Positions 40,914-50,570 are shown, counted from the first letter of the stretch. The stretch is DNA of 64,000 nt from Brevibacillus brevis (GCF_031583145.1 NZ_CP134050.1:4107001-4171000), one strand, 5' to 3'. The notes: generated by a model not told the origin, from the sequence alone. A program made the numbers and translations.

Positions 40914-42160
40914 CCGATACCACTTCTCATGTACTGATGGAGTGGGTCCATTTGAATGATCTTTACCAATCGATCGCATAGCGCCTCATCTGAAAACGCT
41001 CGGGGGATGCCGTTTACAATGTCCCAATAGGCCTTACGATCATAGGGAAGCGTCAACACATGGAGAAGTGGAATCATGTCTTGAGGGTAACAAGCTTTTT
41101 CATAGGCCATATTCCAAATCAAGCCGGCAGGTTGGATTCCATCCAGCGACTTACTAATGATCACTTGCCGGGCATAATCAGAGTCTACGACTACGTACAC
41201 AACTGCCCCTGGTGGGATATCATCCTTTTTGGCGGCTTCCACAATTAGTACACCAACCTTTGCGGAAGGTTTAGCATCCCTCCCTGCGACTGTAAGGGGG
41301 ATGTCGGATAGCGTAAACGGGAACATTGGTGCGTTAAACCAAAGTTTCGTCTTGCATGTTGTTGTACAATCCTTGTACAAAACAGGAACTCGCAATCTTT
41401 TGGCTGCGGCAATGGCCATATTCACACCGACATATGTTTTTCCAGTCGCTTCAGGTGAATACAGCACGATAACCTTTTCCGGAGTCGTTTCGGGTTCTTT
41501 CTTGTGAACCCCTACGACCGATTGCTGAACCATTGTTGTAGTTTCAGGAGCTGGTGCGTTTTCCTTCCCGCGTGTTTCCCATTTCTTTCGCAGCTTTTCA
41601 CTTACGTCCGTCATGGACTTGGCAATCCGATAGACTCGTTGACTAATTTGCCGAGAACCCTCCTGCTTTTCTTCTTCCGTCGTTACTAGCTTAATCTCTT
41701 TTGCCCGGTAGGTATCCTCAGAAGTAAGCTCCTCTTCCTGACGAAGGAGGTGTTTCACCTGTTTCCGAGTTCCAGGGTGGTGAAGAGCGGCAATTACCTG
41801 ATCCACCTTGATGGTATCCCCTATGATCAAATCATAGATTCCCAATCCAATCAGTCTTTCCAAAAAAGGATGACCTGGCGGGCGTTCATTGAGGATCATG
41901 ACAACACGAATCCCTTCTTCGACAATTGACTCCATGATTTTAAGAATGTTTGCCTCCGCCCCCACATGTCCCGCTTTTTGATCAAAACGGGATATTGGAA
42001 TGGTTTCCGAAAACAATACAACGTCTGGTTTCAATGCAGGAACCATGGTGGCAAGCTGTTCCGCATACAATGCCCTGCCGACTTCCAAAATGCCATCCTT
42101 CTTGCTCACATAATCATCCAGCGCTTCGTCCCCTGTTGCAAAAACAATTCTCAAGGCCAT
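40910..42160 (-). CDS. CpaE-like protein with receiver-like N-terminus and P-loop
   Basis: About 416 residues from ATG 42160, four bases after the stop of the upstream gene. The N-terminal 120 residues look like a pseudo-receiver (PDVVLFSETIPISR; VVMILNERPPGH). After a Glu/Lys-rich linker comes a P-loop domain with SPEATGKTYVGVNMA near 250, and a degenerate MinD-like remainder lacking the second Asp motif. Third member of this family in the window. Confidence 0.65.
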   Translation of the reverse strand: MALRIVFATGDEALDDYVSKKDGILEVGRALYAEQLATMVPALKPDVVLFSETIPISRFDQKAGHVGAEANILKIMESIVEEGIRVVMILNERPPGHPFLERLIGLGIYDLIIGDTIKVDQVIAALHHPGTRKQVKHLLRQEEELTSEDTYRAKEIKLVTTEEEKQEGSRQISQRVYRIAKSMTDVSEKLRKKWETRGKENAPAPETTTMVQQSVVGVHKKEPETTPEKVIVLYSPEATGKTYVGVNMAIAAAKRLRVPVLYKDCTTTCKTKLWFNAPMFPFTLSDIPLTVAGRDAKPSAKVGVLIVEAAKKDDIPPGAVVYVVVDSDYARQVIISKSLDGIQPAGLIWNMAYEKACYPQDMIPLLHVLTLPYDRKAYWDIVNGIPRAFSDEALCDRLVKIIQMDPLHQYMRSGIG

Positions 42161-42164
42161 CACC

Positions 42165-42593
42165 TCACTGGAGGAATTCAATGAATTTGCGTAATAATGG
42201 GACGCCATGGATTGTTAAGAACAATCCTAGTGCGACAAAGGCTATAAAGGACCAAATCCATGCCAGTATTTTTTTTAGCCCTAAAAAAAACAGCAGCACC
42301 GATCCCAATATGAGAAACGGTCCCACCATTAAGAGAAACTTCACGGATAGTTTCAAAGACAGTTCTGTTAACCATGATCGAATCACTTCTGTTTTTTTCT
42401 CCAACCAATCAAGGAACGCATCATTTTCTAAAGAGGACGACTCCTTAATGATAAACGTCCCTTTTTGACTTTCCTCCAATCCAGATAAAATGCGATTGGC
42501 CACGTCATTTTGGGGCTGCTGCCCTTGTTCGGCATAAGCGACCGAACTAACCAACAACCAAACAATAATGAGACACCATCCCCACTTTTTCAT
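42165..42593 (-). CDS. Small secretion-apparatus membrane protein
   Basis: A 142-residue protein with a signal peptide or first helix (WCLIIVWLLVSSVAYA), a soluble segment with an amphipathic helix (30-75) and two or three helices (FLLMVGPFLILGSVLLFFLG; IWSFIAFVALGLFLTI). It lies nine bases after the wall-hydrolase gene. Likely a structural part of the type IV system; no family recognised. Confidence 0.6.
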   Translation of the reverse strand: MKKWGWCLIIVWLLVSSVAYAEQGQQPQNDVANRILSGLEESQKGTFIIKESSSLENDAFLDWLEKKTEVIRSWLTELSLKLSVKFLLMVGPFLILGSVLLFFLGLKKILAWIWSFIAFVALGLFLTIHGVPLLRKFIEFLQ

Positions 42594-42602
42594 ACGTCCC
42601 TC

Positions 42603-44345
42603 CTAGTGTTTCATGATCCAAACCCGACGTTTTTGTCTTCCAAATTGCAAGGCATCTTCTAGCTCGGGCATATAGATATCAATTCGATTTCCCTTGATGT
42701 CACTGCCCACATCTTCGACCACGTAGTAGGGCTCCAATCCTTCGATCTTCACAATGCTACCTGCTGGAATTACCGTCCAATCGGCAGCGATCGTATGATC
42801 GGGACGCACCGGTTTCCCAGAAGCTGTGATCCCATACCCGGGGTCTCCAGGCTCCTTTCCGGTTGACTCTTTGCCGGCCGTGTACGCAGTGATCTCAAAT
42901 TCGCCCACATACTCCATCTTTTCTGTATCCGGATTGGAAATCTCGCCCCCTTCGAAACTGGGTTGTTCCCCGTAAACATCCAAAAGACCGTCTGCTTTTA
43001 TGAAGTCGATCCACTTGAGTGGGTCTCGACGTTTTCCTCCAATGGTGACATCCATGTGTAGGTGAGCACCAGTACTTCTCCCTGTACTGCCAACATACCC
43101 AATCACTTCCCCCTGCTGTACCCTCTGTCCAGGAGATACCACGTACTTGCTTAAGTGAAGATAACGAACAACGATGTCCTGCGTACGATTATTTTCGTGA
43201 ACTTGTGTATCCAATTTTAACGCTACATAATTTCCGGCCGAGTCCGAGTGTTTCGCAATCTGCACGATCCCTGAGTTAATCGCCAGGACTGGAATATATT
43301 CGGGAACGCCCCAGTCGACCCCATCGTGGAATTCTCGTTTACCATAGAGTTCTCGGTAACAAAAACAACTTGTAATGGGCCACGTACTGCCATCCCAAAA
43401 TGTCTTTCCCCTCACTTCAAAGTTTGGAGGCTCAATTTGAAAGTCCGGGTTGAGAATATAGATGGGGATCGATTGATAATAAACCGTGTACGCACTACTC
43501 AGGGAAGCTTGAGCCTTAACCAACCTCTCCTCATCTGTCTCTTCTCCACCCATGAAAAGATAAACGACTTCCTCTTTTTTGGTTCGATTGGTGATGTCGT
43601 CTAACCAGGAAGTGAGGAGATCATAGGACAAAAATAAAAATTTGGCCACCTTATCGACGAAACGATCCGTTAGGATGTCATCATTGATGTTATCCGAGAA
43701 TTCCTCCACAATGGCGTAACCGTACCTCGGAATATATACTTTCATGCCGAGTTGAAGACCGTACGGGTTATCTTTTGCAACCGCTATCGTTCCGAATCGT
43801 GATTCGCTTCCTCTTCGGGGAAGTGTACCAAGCGGTGTCCTGCCTTTATTGATACGCCACGAATTGTCGTAGACTTGAACTTTTGCATGCATGGATTCAA
43901 TAAACTCTTTTGGCGTTCGTTCCGGCAGGAGAGCATACAAGTCGATTTCTCCCCGCTCATTTCTGGGGGCAGAACCAATTGGTGATCGGGCAATCACTTG
44001 TTGCATTTCCGGCGGCAGCAGGTACTTCACACGGGGATCTTTTAAGTCCCGATCAAACCCATAGGCTTGAAAAATAACGATGTCAACATTCTGGTTATCT
44101 TCCAAACCATAGTGTCGAAGAGACTGTTTCAGTTTTTCATACGAAAAGTCCGTGTCTACGTGGGCCAACACCTCACGACATTTTTGGGTGCCGTCCGGCT
44201 GCTTCTCATAAACGGTTTGGTAATGATACTGATAGGTCCCGATATAGGTATGAGCAAAATCAAGCAGAATTCGGCCGTCACAAGCCTTTCGAAAACGAAA
44301 TTCCGGCTTAACCAGCTCGTAGGTTTGGTTCAAATACTTTTCCAT
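42603..44345 (-). CDS. M23 peptidase/3D-domain wall hydrolase, C-terminal part of a split gene
   Basis: A 580-codon frame. It contains a 3D-like half-domain (GTIAVAKDNPYGLQLGMKVY), an M23 endopeptidase (HDGVDWGVPEYIPV with the zinc His; HLHMDV) and a C-terminal 3D domain (FEITAYTAG; GITASGKPVRPDHTIAAD; VEDVGSDIKGNRIDIYM). It would open peptidoglycan for the secretion channel. It has no signal or membrane anchor of its own. Continuous in-frame sequence (GILAAIDKLAYNFDDLSQ) leads back to a TAG at 44400-44402 and the membrane-anchor frame, so it is the rest of a 700-residue protein. Confidence 0.85.
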   Translation of the reverse strand: MEKYLNQTYELVKPEFRFRKACDGRILLDFAHTYIGTYQYHYQTVYEKQPDGTQKCREVLAHVDTDFSYEKLKQSLRHYGLEDNQNVDIVIFQAYGFDRDLKDPRVKYLLPPEMQQVIARSPIGSAPRNERGEIDLYALLPERTPKEFIESMHAKVQVYDNSWRINKGRTPLGTLPRRGSESRFGTIAVAKDNPYGLQLGMKVYIPRYGYAIVEEFSDNINDDILTDRFVDKVAKFLFLSYDLLTSWLDDITNRTKKEEVVYLFMGGEETDEERLVKAQASLSSAYTVYYQSIPIYILNPDFQIEPPNFEVRGKTFWDGSTWPITSCFCYRELYGKREFHDGVDWGVPEYIPVLAINSGIVQIAKHSDSAGNYVALKLDTQVHENNRTQDIVVRYLHLSKYVVSPGQRVQQGEVIGYVGSTGRSTGAHLHMDVTIGGKRRDPLKWIDFIKADGLLDVYGEQPSFEGGEISNPDTEKMEYVGEFEITAYTAGKESTGKEPGDPGYGITASGKPVRPDHTIAADWTVIPAGSIVKIEGLEPYYVVEDVGSDIKGNRIDIYMPELEDALQFGRQKRRVWIMKH

Positions 44346-44399
44346 TTGCGAAAGATCATCGAAGTTGTAGGCTAGTTTGTCGATCGCAGCCAGAATGCC

Positions 44400-44711
44400 C
44401 TATGACAACTGATGATCGTACTGGTAGACCTGGGCAATTTCTTCTTCTGTCAAACCTTCTTTCCATGTGTCTGCTTTCTTTTCGTACGCCGCTTTTATTT
44501 CCAAACCGATTTTAGGAACAAAGTCATCTCTTCCGGTGAAGTTCAGCATTCCCCCTGTAAGATTGAACATCGAATCTAGGGTTAACATCACGAGAAGCAC
44601 AATGACAATCAGTGGAATCATGCTCAAAATGAGAGAGAGTGCCATTCGTTTGACATAACGAAAAAGAAGGCGGGCCATGAGCAGGCCCACCTTTTTCAAT
44701 CGTTCCATCAT
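44400..44711 (-). CDS. Membrane-anchor part of the split wall hydrolase
   Basis: A 103-codon frame: a basic N-terminus, one helix (LSLILSMIPLIVIVLLVML) and a juxtamembrane domain ending VYQYDHQLS followed by TAG. The downstream hydrolase is in the same frame with no other stop, and the junction reads like uninterrupted sequence (YQYDHQLS-stop-GILAAIDKL). Without the TAG this is a membrane-anchored M23/3D hydrolase, the usual form in Gram-positive type IV systems. Start overlaps the VirB6-like gene stop (ATGA). Confidence 0.75.
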   Translation of the reverse strand: MMERLKKVGLLMARLLFRYVKRMALSLILSMIPLIVIVLLVMLTLDSMFNLTGGMLNFTGRDDFVPKIGLEIKAAYEKKADTWKEGLTEEEIAQVYQYDHQLS

Positions 44712-47251
44712 TGGTTACGGAATCTCCTTTGGAGTTCCGATCCATCTTCACCTTTTTTGAAACTGCTGATAATCAAGTGTGCCTCCCCCTTGTTCTTTAC
44801 TGTGTTTGCTGGAACCCCCAATTTTTCTAGTGTGTAGGCTTGTTTTTCAGTAACCGGATCAGCGAACCATGCGGGTTCAACGGGTTTAAACGTTTGTTGA
44901 AAGGTCGGCCGAAATGCCGTACCTGATGAACTTTGGGGTGAACGACTCCCTTGTGATACGGCCCGGAAAGCGGCTTGTTGTGGTGCCGGGGTAAATACCG
45001 GTTCAATACGGTACTTCCTCACCGGAACGGATGGTCCGGAAGGCGGCAAAGGAATCACCTTTCCGGTAACTTTTTCAAGATGCATTTTCTGCCCCTCTAC
45101 GTTCATCCTTCTAGCCATAGCTTGTTGATAGTTTTCCGCTGCTCCTTGATAGGTTCGTTCCAGATCCTCGTATCGTGCACCTGCATGAGATTCTGCTCGC
45201 TGTACTCTCTGTGCAGCCTGGTTCACTTGATAGCCAGCTTCCAAATATTGTGCAAGGGAAGAACCCGGGCGATAACCGGCTTTTGTAAGTGTTTGAACAT
45301 CTTGACTACGATACACAGGATTCACAGCCTGTTTCGCTTGCTGTAACTGCTTGAAGGCTTGTTCTACCTGCTGGCGAGCCATGTTCTTTTCCGGAGTGTT
45401 TGGTTTGATGGCTTGGTAATCGGCCAACGCCCTCTCATACGTTCGCTTGGCATCCTGAATTGTCTGGTTTGCATAAATCAACTGCGGCCGCGAACGGTGA
45501 TACGCCTCTTCATGTTGTTGTAACAGATTTCTCGCTTTTACGCGTTCTTCCGGCTCCATTTGTTGATACACGGCGTCGAGGTTACGTTTGGCCTGCAGGT
45601 GATCTTGCTTCGCTGCAAAAACCGGGCTAATCTGGCTGTCAGCTTGGCGGAGAGCAAACGCCGCCTCCTCTTCTTGCTGACGGACCTCTGCCCACTTCTG
45701 TGGTAATTCCATCATCTGCTGGTAGGCTGCCGCCTTTTGGCGATGATAATCACGGTCCAAAAACGGAAGCCGAGATGCTACGCTGTGGAGACCCTTTCGT
45801 ACTTCAGGTGACGACGCTGCCGCGGTGAGTTGGTTGGCCGCATATCCGGAAAGTCTGGAACCCACTTTCGTTCCTGCGATCATACCGGGCGCACCTGCCA
45901 TTGCCATTCCAGCCAATCCTCCAAATGCCCCTGCACTAAACTGGAATCCACGCCGCAAGAAATGTCCAATGGATTGCGTAAAGCTTTCTCCAGGTTGAGC
46001 CAATCCGCTTTGTTGATAAGCGTCACGTATCCCTTGAAAGCTTTGCATGGCTAATTTTCCTGTGTTCATTACACCCGCAATTCCAAGACCTGAAAGAGTC
46101 AGATAGGCCATCTTCCGTAACCAACCAGCTCCCTCATGGGCAAATCCGCCCCCCTGAAAAACTTCCCGTACAAAAGCTCCTGATGGAATGATCGCAAGCA
46201 ATAAGACAGCCGAGTAAGCAATCTTCTCCACATCAGGTGCATCCTGCATGAGATTGAAGGCAAAACAGTACAGCAAGGCATGAACCGGCTGCGTGAACAG
46301 GTTGGTCAGCATTTCCCGATTCCACAAACCAAACAGATGACGTTTGGACGGAAAGTTTTGCAGCATCGCAATGATCGGGAACAGCACCAATAACCCCATG
46401 ATGACAATCTTCTGCATGAAGTAAATAAAAAAGATCATCCCGTGCTGAGCCAGGGCGATCAATTTCAACATGGCTTCTGTTAACTTGTCATCAATGGTGT
46501 AATTCAATAATCCCTGCACGACAATTTCCGGATCAACCAGATTGGCAAACAGGGCAACAAATAGCATGGCGATATCGGAATAGATCCCCACGAGAAAGGG
46601 AATAAACAGGATCGCCAATGCTGAAAGGACCATGGTGGAGATAATACTTCGGGCAGTAATGCGATCCTGAACACCGCTCGGGAACATCAGGTAGTTTGCC
46701 TGATATCCAACGATAATGACAGCACCCGCCCAAAAGATCCCCATCATGTAGTAGTAGATGTATTTAATGGTCTGCCACGTATTTTCGTCAAACCGATAGT
46801 AGGCAAAACGATCCTTGTCTTTAAATTGAACCTCTTCCGTACCGTCTTCGCTCTTCACAATTTCAAAGTTAAAGATTTGCCGCTCCGGCGGCGGAATCAA
46901 TAGTTCTAACCATGCCGCTACCCTCTGAACGACAAATCCAACACTGCTGCCCAGGAAGTTGGCGTCATTAAAGGCAATATCATACGCTGAAACACCAATA
47001 CCGGTGATGATCGCTCCCCATTTTGCCTTGTCATACACTTTCTTCGCTTTTTCCCCCGCTTTCGCTGCCTTATCCGTAATTTTTCCAAACCACCCGTCTT
47101 TGAACAGTTTCCCTATCCAACTTCCGACAACCCCACCCTTACCTGCATCCGCCTTATACACACCGAATGTTGTCAGACCAACTCCGGTAAGCATGACGAT
47201 GGCCACGGTGAGGATTACGACACGTCTCCACAATGCTTGCTCACCCCCCAT
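44708..47251 (-). CDS. VirB6/TrbL-like polytopic secretion protein
   Basis: An 847-residue protein. The first 430 residues contain an N-terminal helix and about seven transmembrane helices (YIYYYMMGIFWAGAVIIVGY; IISTMVLSALAILFIPFLVG; IFFIYFMQKIVIMGLLVLF), as in Gram-positive VirB6 channel proteins. Residues 430-800 are Gln/Ala-rich coiled coil. The last 50 residues carry a small T-x-KQ-x2-L-x2-LG domain (EKQAYTLEKLGVPANTVK) seen in phage and plasmid proteins. ATG overlaps the VirB4 stop. Confidence 0.85.
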   Translation of the reverse strand: MGGEQALWRRVVILTVAIVMLTGVGLTTFGVYKADAGKGGVVGSWIGKLFKDGWFGKITDKAAKAGEKAKKVYDKAKWGAIITGIGVSAYDIAFNDANFLGSSVGFVVQRVAAWLELLIPPPERQIFNFEIVKSEDGTEEVQFKDKDRFAYYRFDENTWQTIKYIYYYMMGIFWAGAVIIVGYQANYLMFPSGVQDRITARSIISTMVLSALAILFIPFLVGIYSDIAMLFVALFANLVDPEIVVQGLLNYTIDDKLTEAMLKLIALAQHGMIFFIYFMQKIVIMGLLVLFPIIAMLQNFPSKRHLFGLWNREMLTNLFTQPVHALLYCFAFNLMQDAPDVEKIAYSAVLLLAIIPSGAFVREVFQGGGFAHEGAGWLRKMAYLTLSGLGIAGVMNTGKLAMQSFQGIRDAYQQSGLAQPGESFTQSIGHFLRRGFQFSAGAFGGLAGMAMAGAPGMIAGTKVGSRLSGYAANQLTAAASSPEVRKGLHSVASRLPFLDRDYHRQKAAAYQQMMELPQKWAEVRQQEEEAAFALRQADSQISPVFAAKQDHLQAKRNLDAVYQQMEPEERVKARNLLQQHEEAYHRSRPQLIYANQTIQDAKRTYERALADYQAIKPNTPEKNMARQQVEQAFKQLQQAKQAVNPVYRSQDVQTLTKAGYRPGSSLAQYLEAGYQVNQAAQRVQRAESHAGARYEDLERTYQGAAENYQQAMARRMNVEGQKMHLEKVTGKVIPLPPSGPSVPVRKYRIEPVFTPAPQQAAFRAVSQGSRSPQSSSGTAFRPTFQQTFKPVEPAWFADPVTEKQAYTLEKLGVPANTVKNKGEAHLIISSFKKGEDGSELQRRFRNQ

Positions 47252-49109
47252 GCTCTGGGAAGAAAATCTCTTGTTCCCAGGGAGAAAACTGCGTCACCAC
47301 ACGCACACTGTATTTCGGCTGCTTAATGATCACGTGGTGAGCTAATCCCATCCCCAAAAATTCCAGTTCCCCTTCGGTTAGTTTGAACAGCTCGGCACAT
47401 CTCTGCAGATCGCCTTCGTGTTGAGCAAAGATAATTTTCGTGTCGCTATTCTGAATGACAGCTCTGCCGTGTTCATTCTCATAAAACTTTTGGAAGTTCT
47501 GGGTTGCCGCAATCGGCCCTCCCTTTCTCTTGCGGAACCGCCGGAAATAGGTTTCCAGTGCCTTGGCAGAATACAGGTTTTTGAAGAGTTCTTGGCACTC
47601 ATCCGCATCGACGCGGAACAACGAGCCATCGTCCAGATCGCGCTTTTTCAAAAAGCGGTTCTCCAGATAAGAAAGAACCACAATGTTTGCAATCGGTAAT
47701 AACTCCGAATTGTGAAGATCCCTCAAACCGAATCCCGCACAAGGGGCCTTTCCGAGTTCCACATTAGTTTGACAGTCAAAGATCCCAAGGGTTCCCTTAT
47801 CGGTAAAGCGTTCAAGGGTAAGTACGGTTCCTTGTAATTCGTTGATTCCTTCCGCGAGCGAACAAAACTCATGATAAAAGTTCCCAAATTGCGGCGGTTT
47901 CTTTTTTTGCTTGGTGACGAATTGTCCATTCTGAGGATCAAAGTAAGCATCATGATACAAACTTCGTGGATCTTCCGTAATCCCACACTTTTCATACGCC
48001 CTGCGCCACGCTCGGTCCATATATGCTGCAATTACCTTATGATCAGCACTGTCCGTTAACCCCGCCATCGCTGCTGACAGGTTGACCATATCCTCGATTT
48101 TCCCCTGTAGATCCACAATCAAGCCACGCTCTTTGTGCTGTTCTACCTCGATGTCTGCCGGGTTAAACCGCAAATCGGAGTAACGGCTAATCGGCAGGTA
48201 GACACCTCCCAAGGTTTCAATGGTTTTTTTCAGGTCTCCTTCCTGGTCAATCACTGCATGGTAAACGCCGTAAGGAACTTCCCCAGCAATGATCTTTTGA
48301 AGCATGGCGGTCTTCCCTGTTCCCGAAACACCGATCAAAGAGATTCCAAAGTTATTCACGTGCTCCTTGTTAAACCCATCGAAAAGGACAGGAGAACCAA
48401 CGTCATAATTTAGTCCCAATATTGGGCCATCCTCATGCGGCCAATCCGATACGGTAAAGGGATACAGGTTGGTCCCCGCTGCCAAATTCATCTCCTTCCA
48501 CGCTTCTTTTCTCTTGATGGCCAGAGGACTGACCGCTTTGAACATCAGGTCATGCTCATAATCAGCCGGCTTGAGGCAATCCTTGGTCCCTCCAAACTTT
48601 GACATAAGGCGGTCTGCCTTTTTTTCTAGCTCTTCCTTGTTGTTGGCAGCCAGAATGATGAAGTTATCGAAGTAGATAATGCGATCTCGATTGTTATCAA
48701 TATCAGACCGCAATTGCTGGAGCATGGCCAGCTCCTCTTGTTTGGAGAGTACGCCACGGCTGGACGCTTGCTTGGCGCGATCAATGAGTTTGGATTCAAT
48801 TCCTTCAATGCGGTTCGTTAGCCAAGACAAAATCTTGTCTTTATCAACAGGGGCGATATATTGGATGAAGTCAATATCCCCTGGGAAACTCACAAGCGGG
48901 TGAAGATTTCCAAAGTCAATTTCAGACGGCCATCCGTCTACAAAAAACGATTGGATGTACCTCTCACCTACCTGAATGTACGTAGCTGGTGAGAGATCAG
49001 CAGAATTTGGAGCCAACACTTCAATAAAATCATGGATCGGACGATATTCATCATCCTTCTCCTTCTTGGCCGACCAGATCAACTTGATCTTTGTTTTCAG
49101 GTTAAGCAA
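47241..49109 (-). CDS. VirB4/TrsE-like secretion ATPase
   Basis: A 622-residue ATPase. Walker A GVSGTGKT is at residues 260-267, Walker B-like LFRVDADECQELF follows near 500, and GGPIAATQNFQKFYENEH is the conserved arginine/glutamine region of VirB4 proteins. The N-terminal third has the VirB4 YIQVGERYIQSFFVDGWP segment. It energises substrate transfer and apparatus assembly. Start is TTG overlapping the TrsD-like gene by eight bases, so the two products are translationally coupled. Confidence 0.92.
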   Translation of the reverse strand: MLNLKTKIKLIWSAKKEKDDEYRPIHDFIEVLAPNSADLSPATYIQVGERYIQSFFVDGWPSEIDFGNLHPLVSFPGDIDFIQYIAPVDKDKILSWLTNRIEGIESKLIDRAKQASSRGVLSKQEELAMLQQLRSDIDNNRDRIIYFDNFIILAANNKEELEKKADRLMSKFGGTKDCLKPADYEHDLMFKAVSPLAIKRKEAWKEMNLAAGTNLYPFTVSDWPHEDGPILGLNYDVGSPVLFDGFNKEHVNNFGISLIGVSGTGKTAMLQKIIAGEVPYGVYHAVIDQEGDLKKTIETLGGVYLPISRYSDLRFNPADIEVEQHKERGLIVDLQGKIEDMVNLSAAMAGLTDSADHKVIAAYMDRAWRRAYEKCGITEDPRSLYHDAYFDPQNGQFVTKQKKKPPQFGNFYHEFCSLAEGINELQGTVLTLERFTDKGTLGIFDCQTNVELGKAPCAGFGLRDLHNSELLPIANIVVLSYLENRFLKKRDLDDGSLFRVDADECQELFKNLYSAKALETYFRRFRKRKGGPIAATQNFQKFYENEHGRAVIQNSDTKIIFAQHEGDLQRCAELFKLTEGELEFLGMGLAHHVIIKQPKYSVRVVTQFSPWEQEIFFPEHGG

Positions 49110-49740
49110 ACGCGGGCACCCCTCTTACAAACAAGCTGTGAAATCCTTTTTCGTAGAGATCATTACCCGAGATGTACTTGGACTGTTTCTTATTGCACCA
49201 GGCGTGAAGAATATCGTATACGTCCGGAGTTTCCAGACGTTTGTACCGTCGTACAAATCGTTGGATACGACCCAAAGACTCTTCAATGCGATCGTTGAGA
49301 AAGTCGTTGGCTTTTTCCGGTGATCGAGTTGGGTCATCTAACGGAAATACAAGAAAATTACGGCGAACCGGTAGGTTCCTCGATGCAAGTAACTCCCGAT
49401 TGAAGTGTTCTTGCTCCATCAAAAACGCCTCCGTCATTGAACCGGAAGCGTTATAGGTACGGACAAAATTGATCCGATTTTCTCTTTGTCTTTTCATCAC
49501 TTCTTCCAGGTCAACTTGGCGACTTTGGATATACAATGCAATCTCAATCTCCAATGTCCGTAAGAAATCCTGCCACCCCAAGTAGACATTCCGTAATTCT
49601 TTTTCCGAGCAATGCGTTAAGGGTATCGGGAAAATCTCCAAATACTTTCGATAACGGCCATCTGAAAGGATCACAAGTCCATCCTGAACATCTTCCAGTT
49701 CCAGATACTCCGGCCAACTAATGCTCTTTCTGGAGTCCAA
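49102..49740 (-). CDS. TrsD-like conjugation protein
   Basis: A 212-residue soluble protein found directly upstream of VirB4, as TrsD/TraD stands before TrsE in staphylococcal conjugative plasmids. Key stretches are LVILSDGRYRKYLEIFPIPL, TLEIEIALYIQSRQVDLEEV and LVFPLDDPTRSPEK. Start TTG with AAAGGAGAGG upstream. Its N-terminus resembles the first domain of VirB4-like ATPases, so it may assist that enzyme. It is unlikely to be a frameshifted N-terminus of VirB4, because VirB4 has its own N-terminal domain. Confidence 0.7.
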   Translation of the reverse strand: MDSRKSISWPEYLELEDVQDGLVILSDGRYRKYLEIFPIPLTHCSEKELRNVYLGWQDFLRTLEIEIALYIQSRQVDLEEVMKRQRENRINFVRTYNASGSMTEAFLMEQEHFNRELLASRNLPVRRNFLVFPLDDPTRSPEKANDFLNDRIEESLGRIQRFVRRYKRLETPDVYDILHAWCNKKQSKYISGNDLYEKGFHSLFVRGVPAFA

Positions 49741-50020
49741 TGTATCCTCTCCTTTCCCTTCGAATCACTCTTTTCGGTCTCAACCGAAATAAGAACCGGC
49801 GCCACCACACGATCCACGGAGATTCCCCTTTGATTTTTCGAAACATGAGATATCCCCCTGCTATGGGAAACAAGGGGACAATCTCGTAAAATTCAATGGA
49901 TATGGAGACAAGCAACCCGGTAAATGAAACAATACAAATGATCCATTGTGTGTTGGACAAGACGAAAAGCGGGATGTCATTCTTTATCCCTTTCGGTACT
50001 CGTGCACGCATGGTACTCAC
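49718..50020 (-). CDS. PrgI-family (VirB3-like) protein
   Basis: A 100-residue protein with the PrgI layout: ARVPKGIKNDIPLFVLSNTQ at the N-terminus (cf. the V-P-x-D/N-I pattern), two helices (IICIVSFTGLLVSISIEFYE; IVPLFPIAGGYLMF) and a basic C-terminus. PrgI is the VirB3 counterpart in Gram-positive secretion systems and sits beside VirB4, as here. Confidence 0.85.
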   Translation of the reverse strand: MSTMRARVPKGIKNDIPLFVLSNTQWIICIVSFTGLLVSISIEFYEIVPLFPIAGGYLMFRKIKGESPWIVWWRRFLFRLRPKRVIRRERRGYIGLQKEH

Positions 50021-50030
50021 TCCGCCCTTA

Positions 50031-50417
50031 CTACGTCTGCAGCATGTTGTAGATGACCTTGGCTAAGGTAACCAGGCTGGCAATCAACAGCAATCCGATG
50101 ATGATGCCAAATCCCCATGATTTTGCGGTCTGTCTGGCGTTTTGCCCCAAGGCTATGAAGTTAAGAAAAAACGCCAACAATCCACCGGAAATGACCGACG
50201 CAGACAGTGATATCCCGATCACCCAGTTAAAAATTTTGTTAATCAACTGGCTAAAATCAGTTTCGGGATTTCCTTCGGCCAGTCCAAATGGATCAAAATG
50301 TGGTTTGCCGTCTACCTTTGCATAGGCTACTTGAGCCTGATGAATTGGGACAAACAGTGACGAGAACAAAATGGCAACGAGCATCAGAATCTTGACTGAT
50401 CGGACAGTCCAGCTCAT
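50031..50417 (-). CDS. VirB2/TrbC-like small membrane subunit
   Basis: A 128-residue protein with a signal peptide (ILMLVAILFSSLFVPIHQAQ) and two C-terminal helices (VIGISLSASVISGGLLAFFL; FGIIIGLLLIASLVTLAKVI). This is the arrangement of VirB2-type pilin or channel subunits of Gram-positive systems, and it heads the PrgI-TrsD-VirB4-VirB6-hydrolase operon. Good ribosome site GAAGGGAG. Confidence 0.75.
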   Translation of the reverse strand: MSWTVRSVKILMLVAILFSSLFVPIHQAQVAYAKVDGKPHFDPFGLAEGNPETDFSQLINKIFNWVIGISLSASVISGGLLAFFLNFIALGQNARQTAKSWGFGIIIGLLLIASLVTLAKVIYNMLQT

Positions 50418-50522
50418 ACGAATTCTCCCTTCGTTTTGTCTACAATAAAAAATGTCGAGGCTAGCTGCGCGGAAACATCCTTCCTCCTTTCACGCATAGA
50501 TTGCAGCGCCCCTCACAAATAG

Positions 50523-50553
50523 AAAAAAGCCCGGTACCGTTTGGATACCAGGC
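50523..50553 (-). terminator. Terminator upstream of the secretion operon
   Basis: GCC-C-GGTA (50529-50536) pairs with TACC-A-GGC (50546-50553), with TTTTTT on the minus strand. It ends the DUF457/YdjM-like gene transcript. Confidence 0.75.
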
Positions 50554-50570
50554 ATTCAAATGCAGCACTC

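Noticed and set aside
47241..49740. VirB4 split by a frameshift into two pieces
   Set aside because: The downstream protein has its own VirB4 N-terminal domain and the upstream one matches the separate TrsD position, so two genes are normal.
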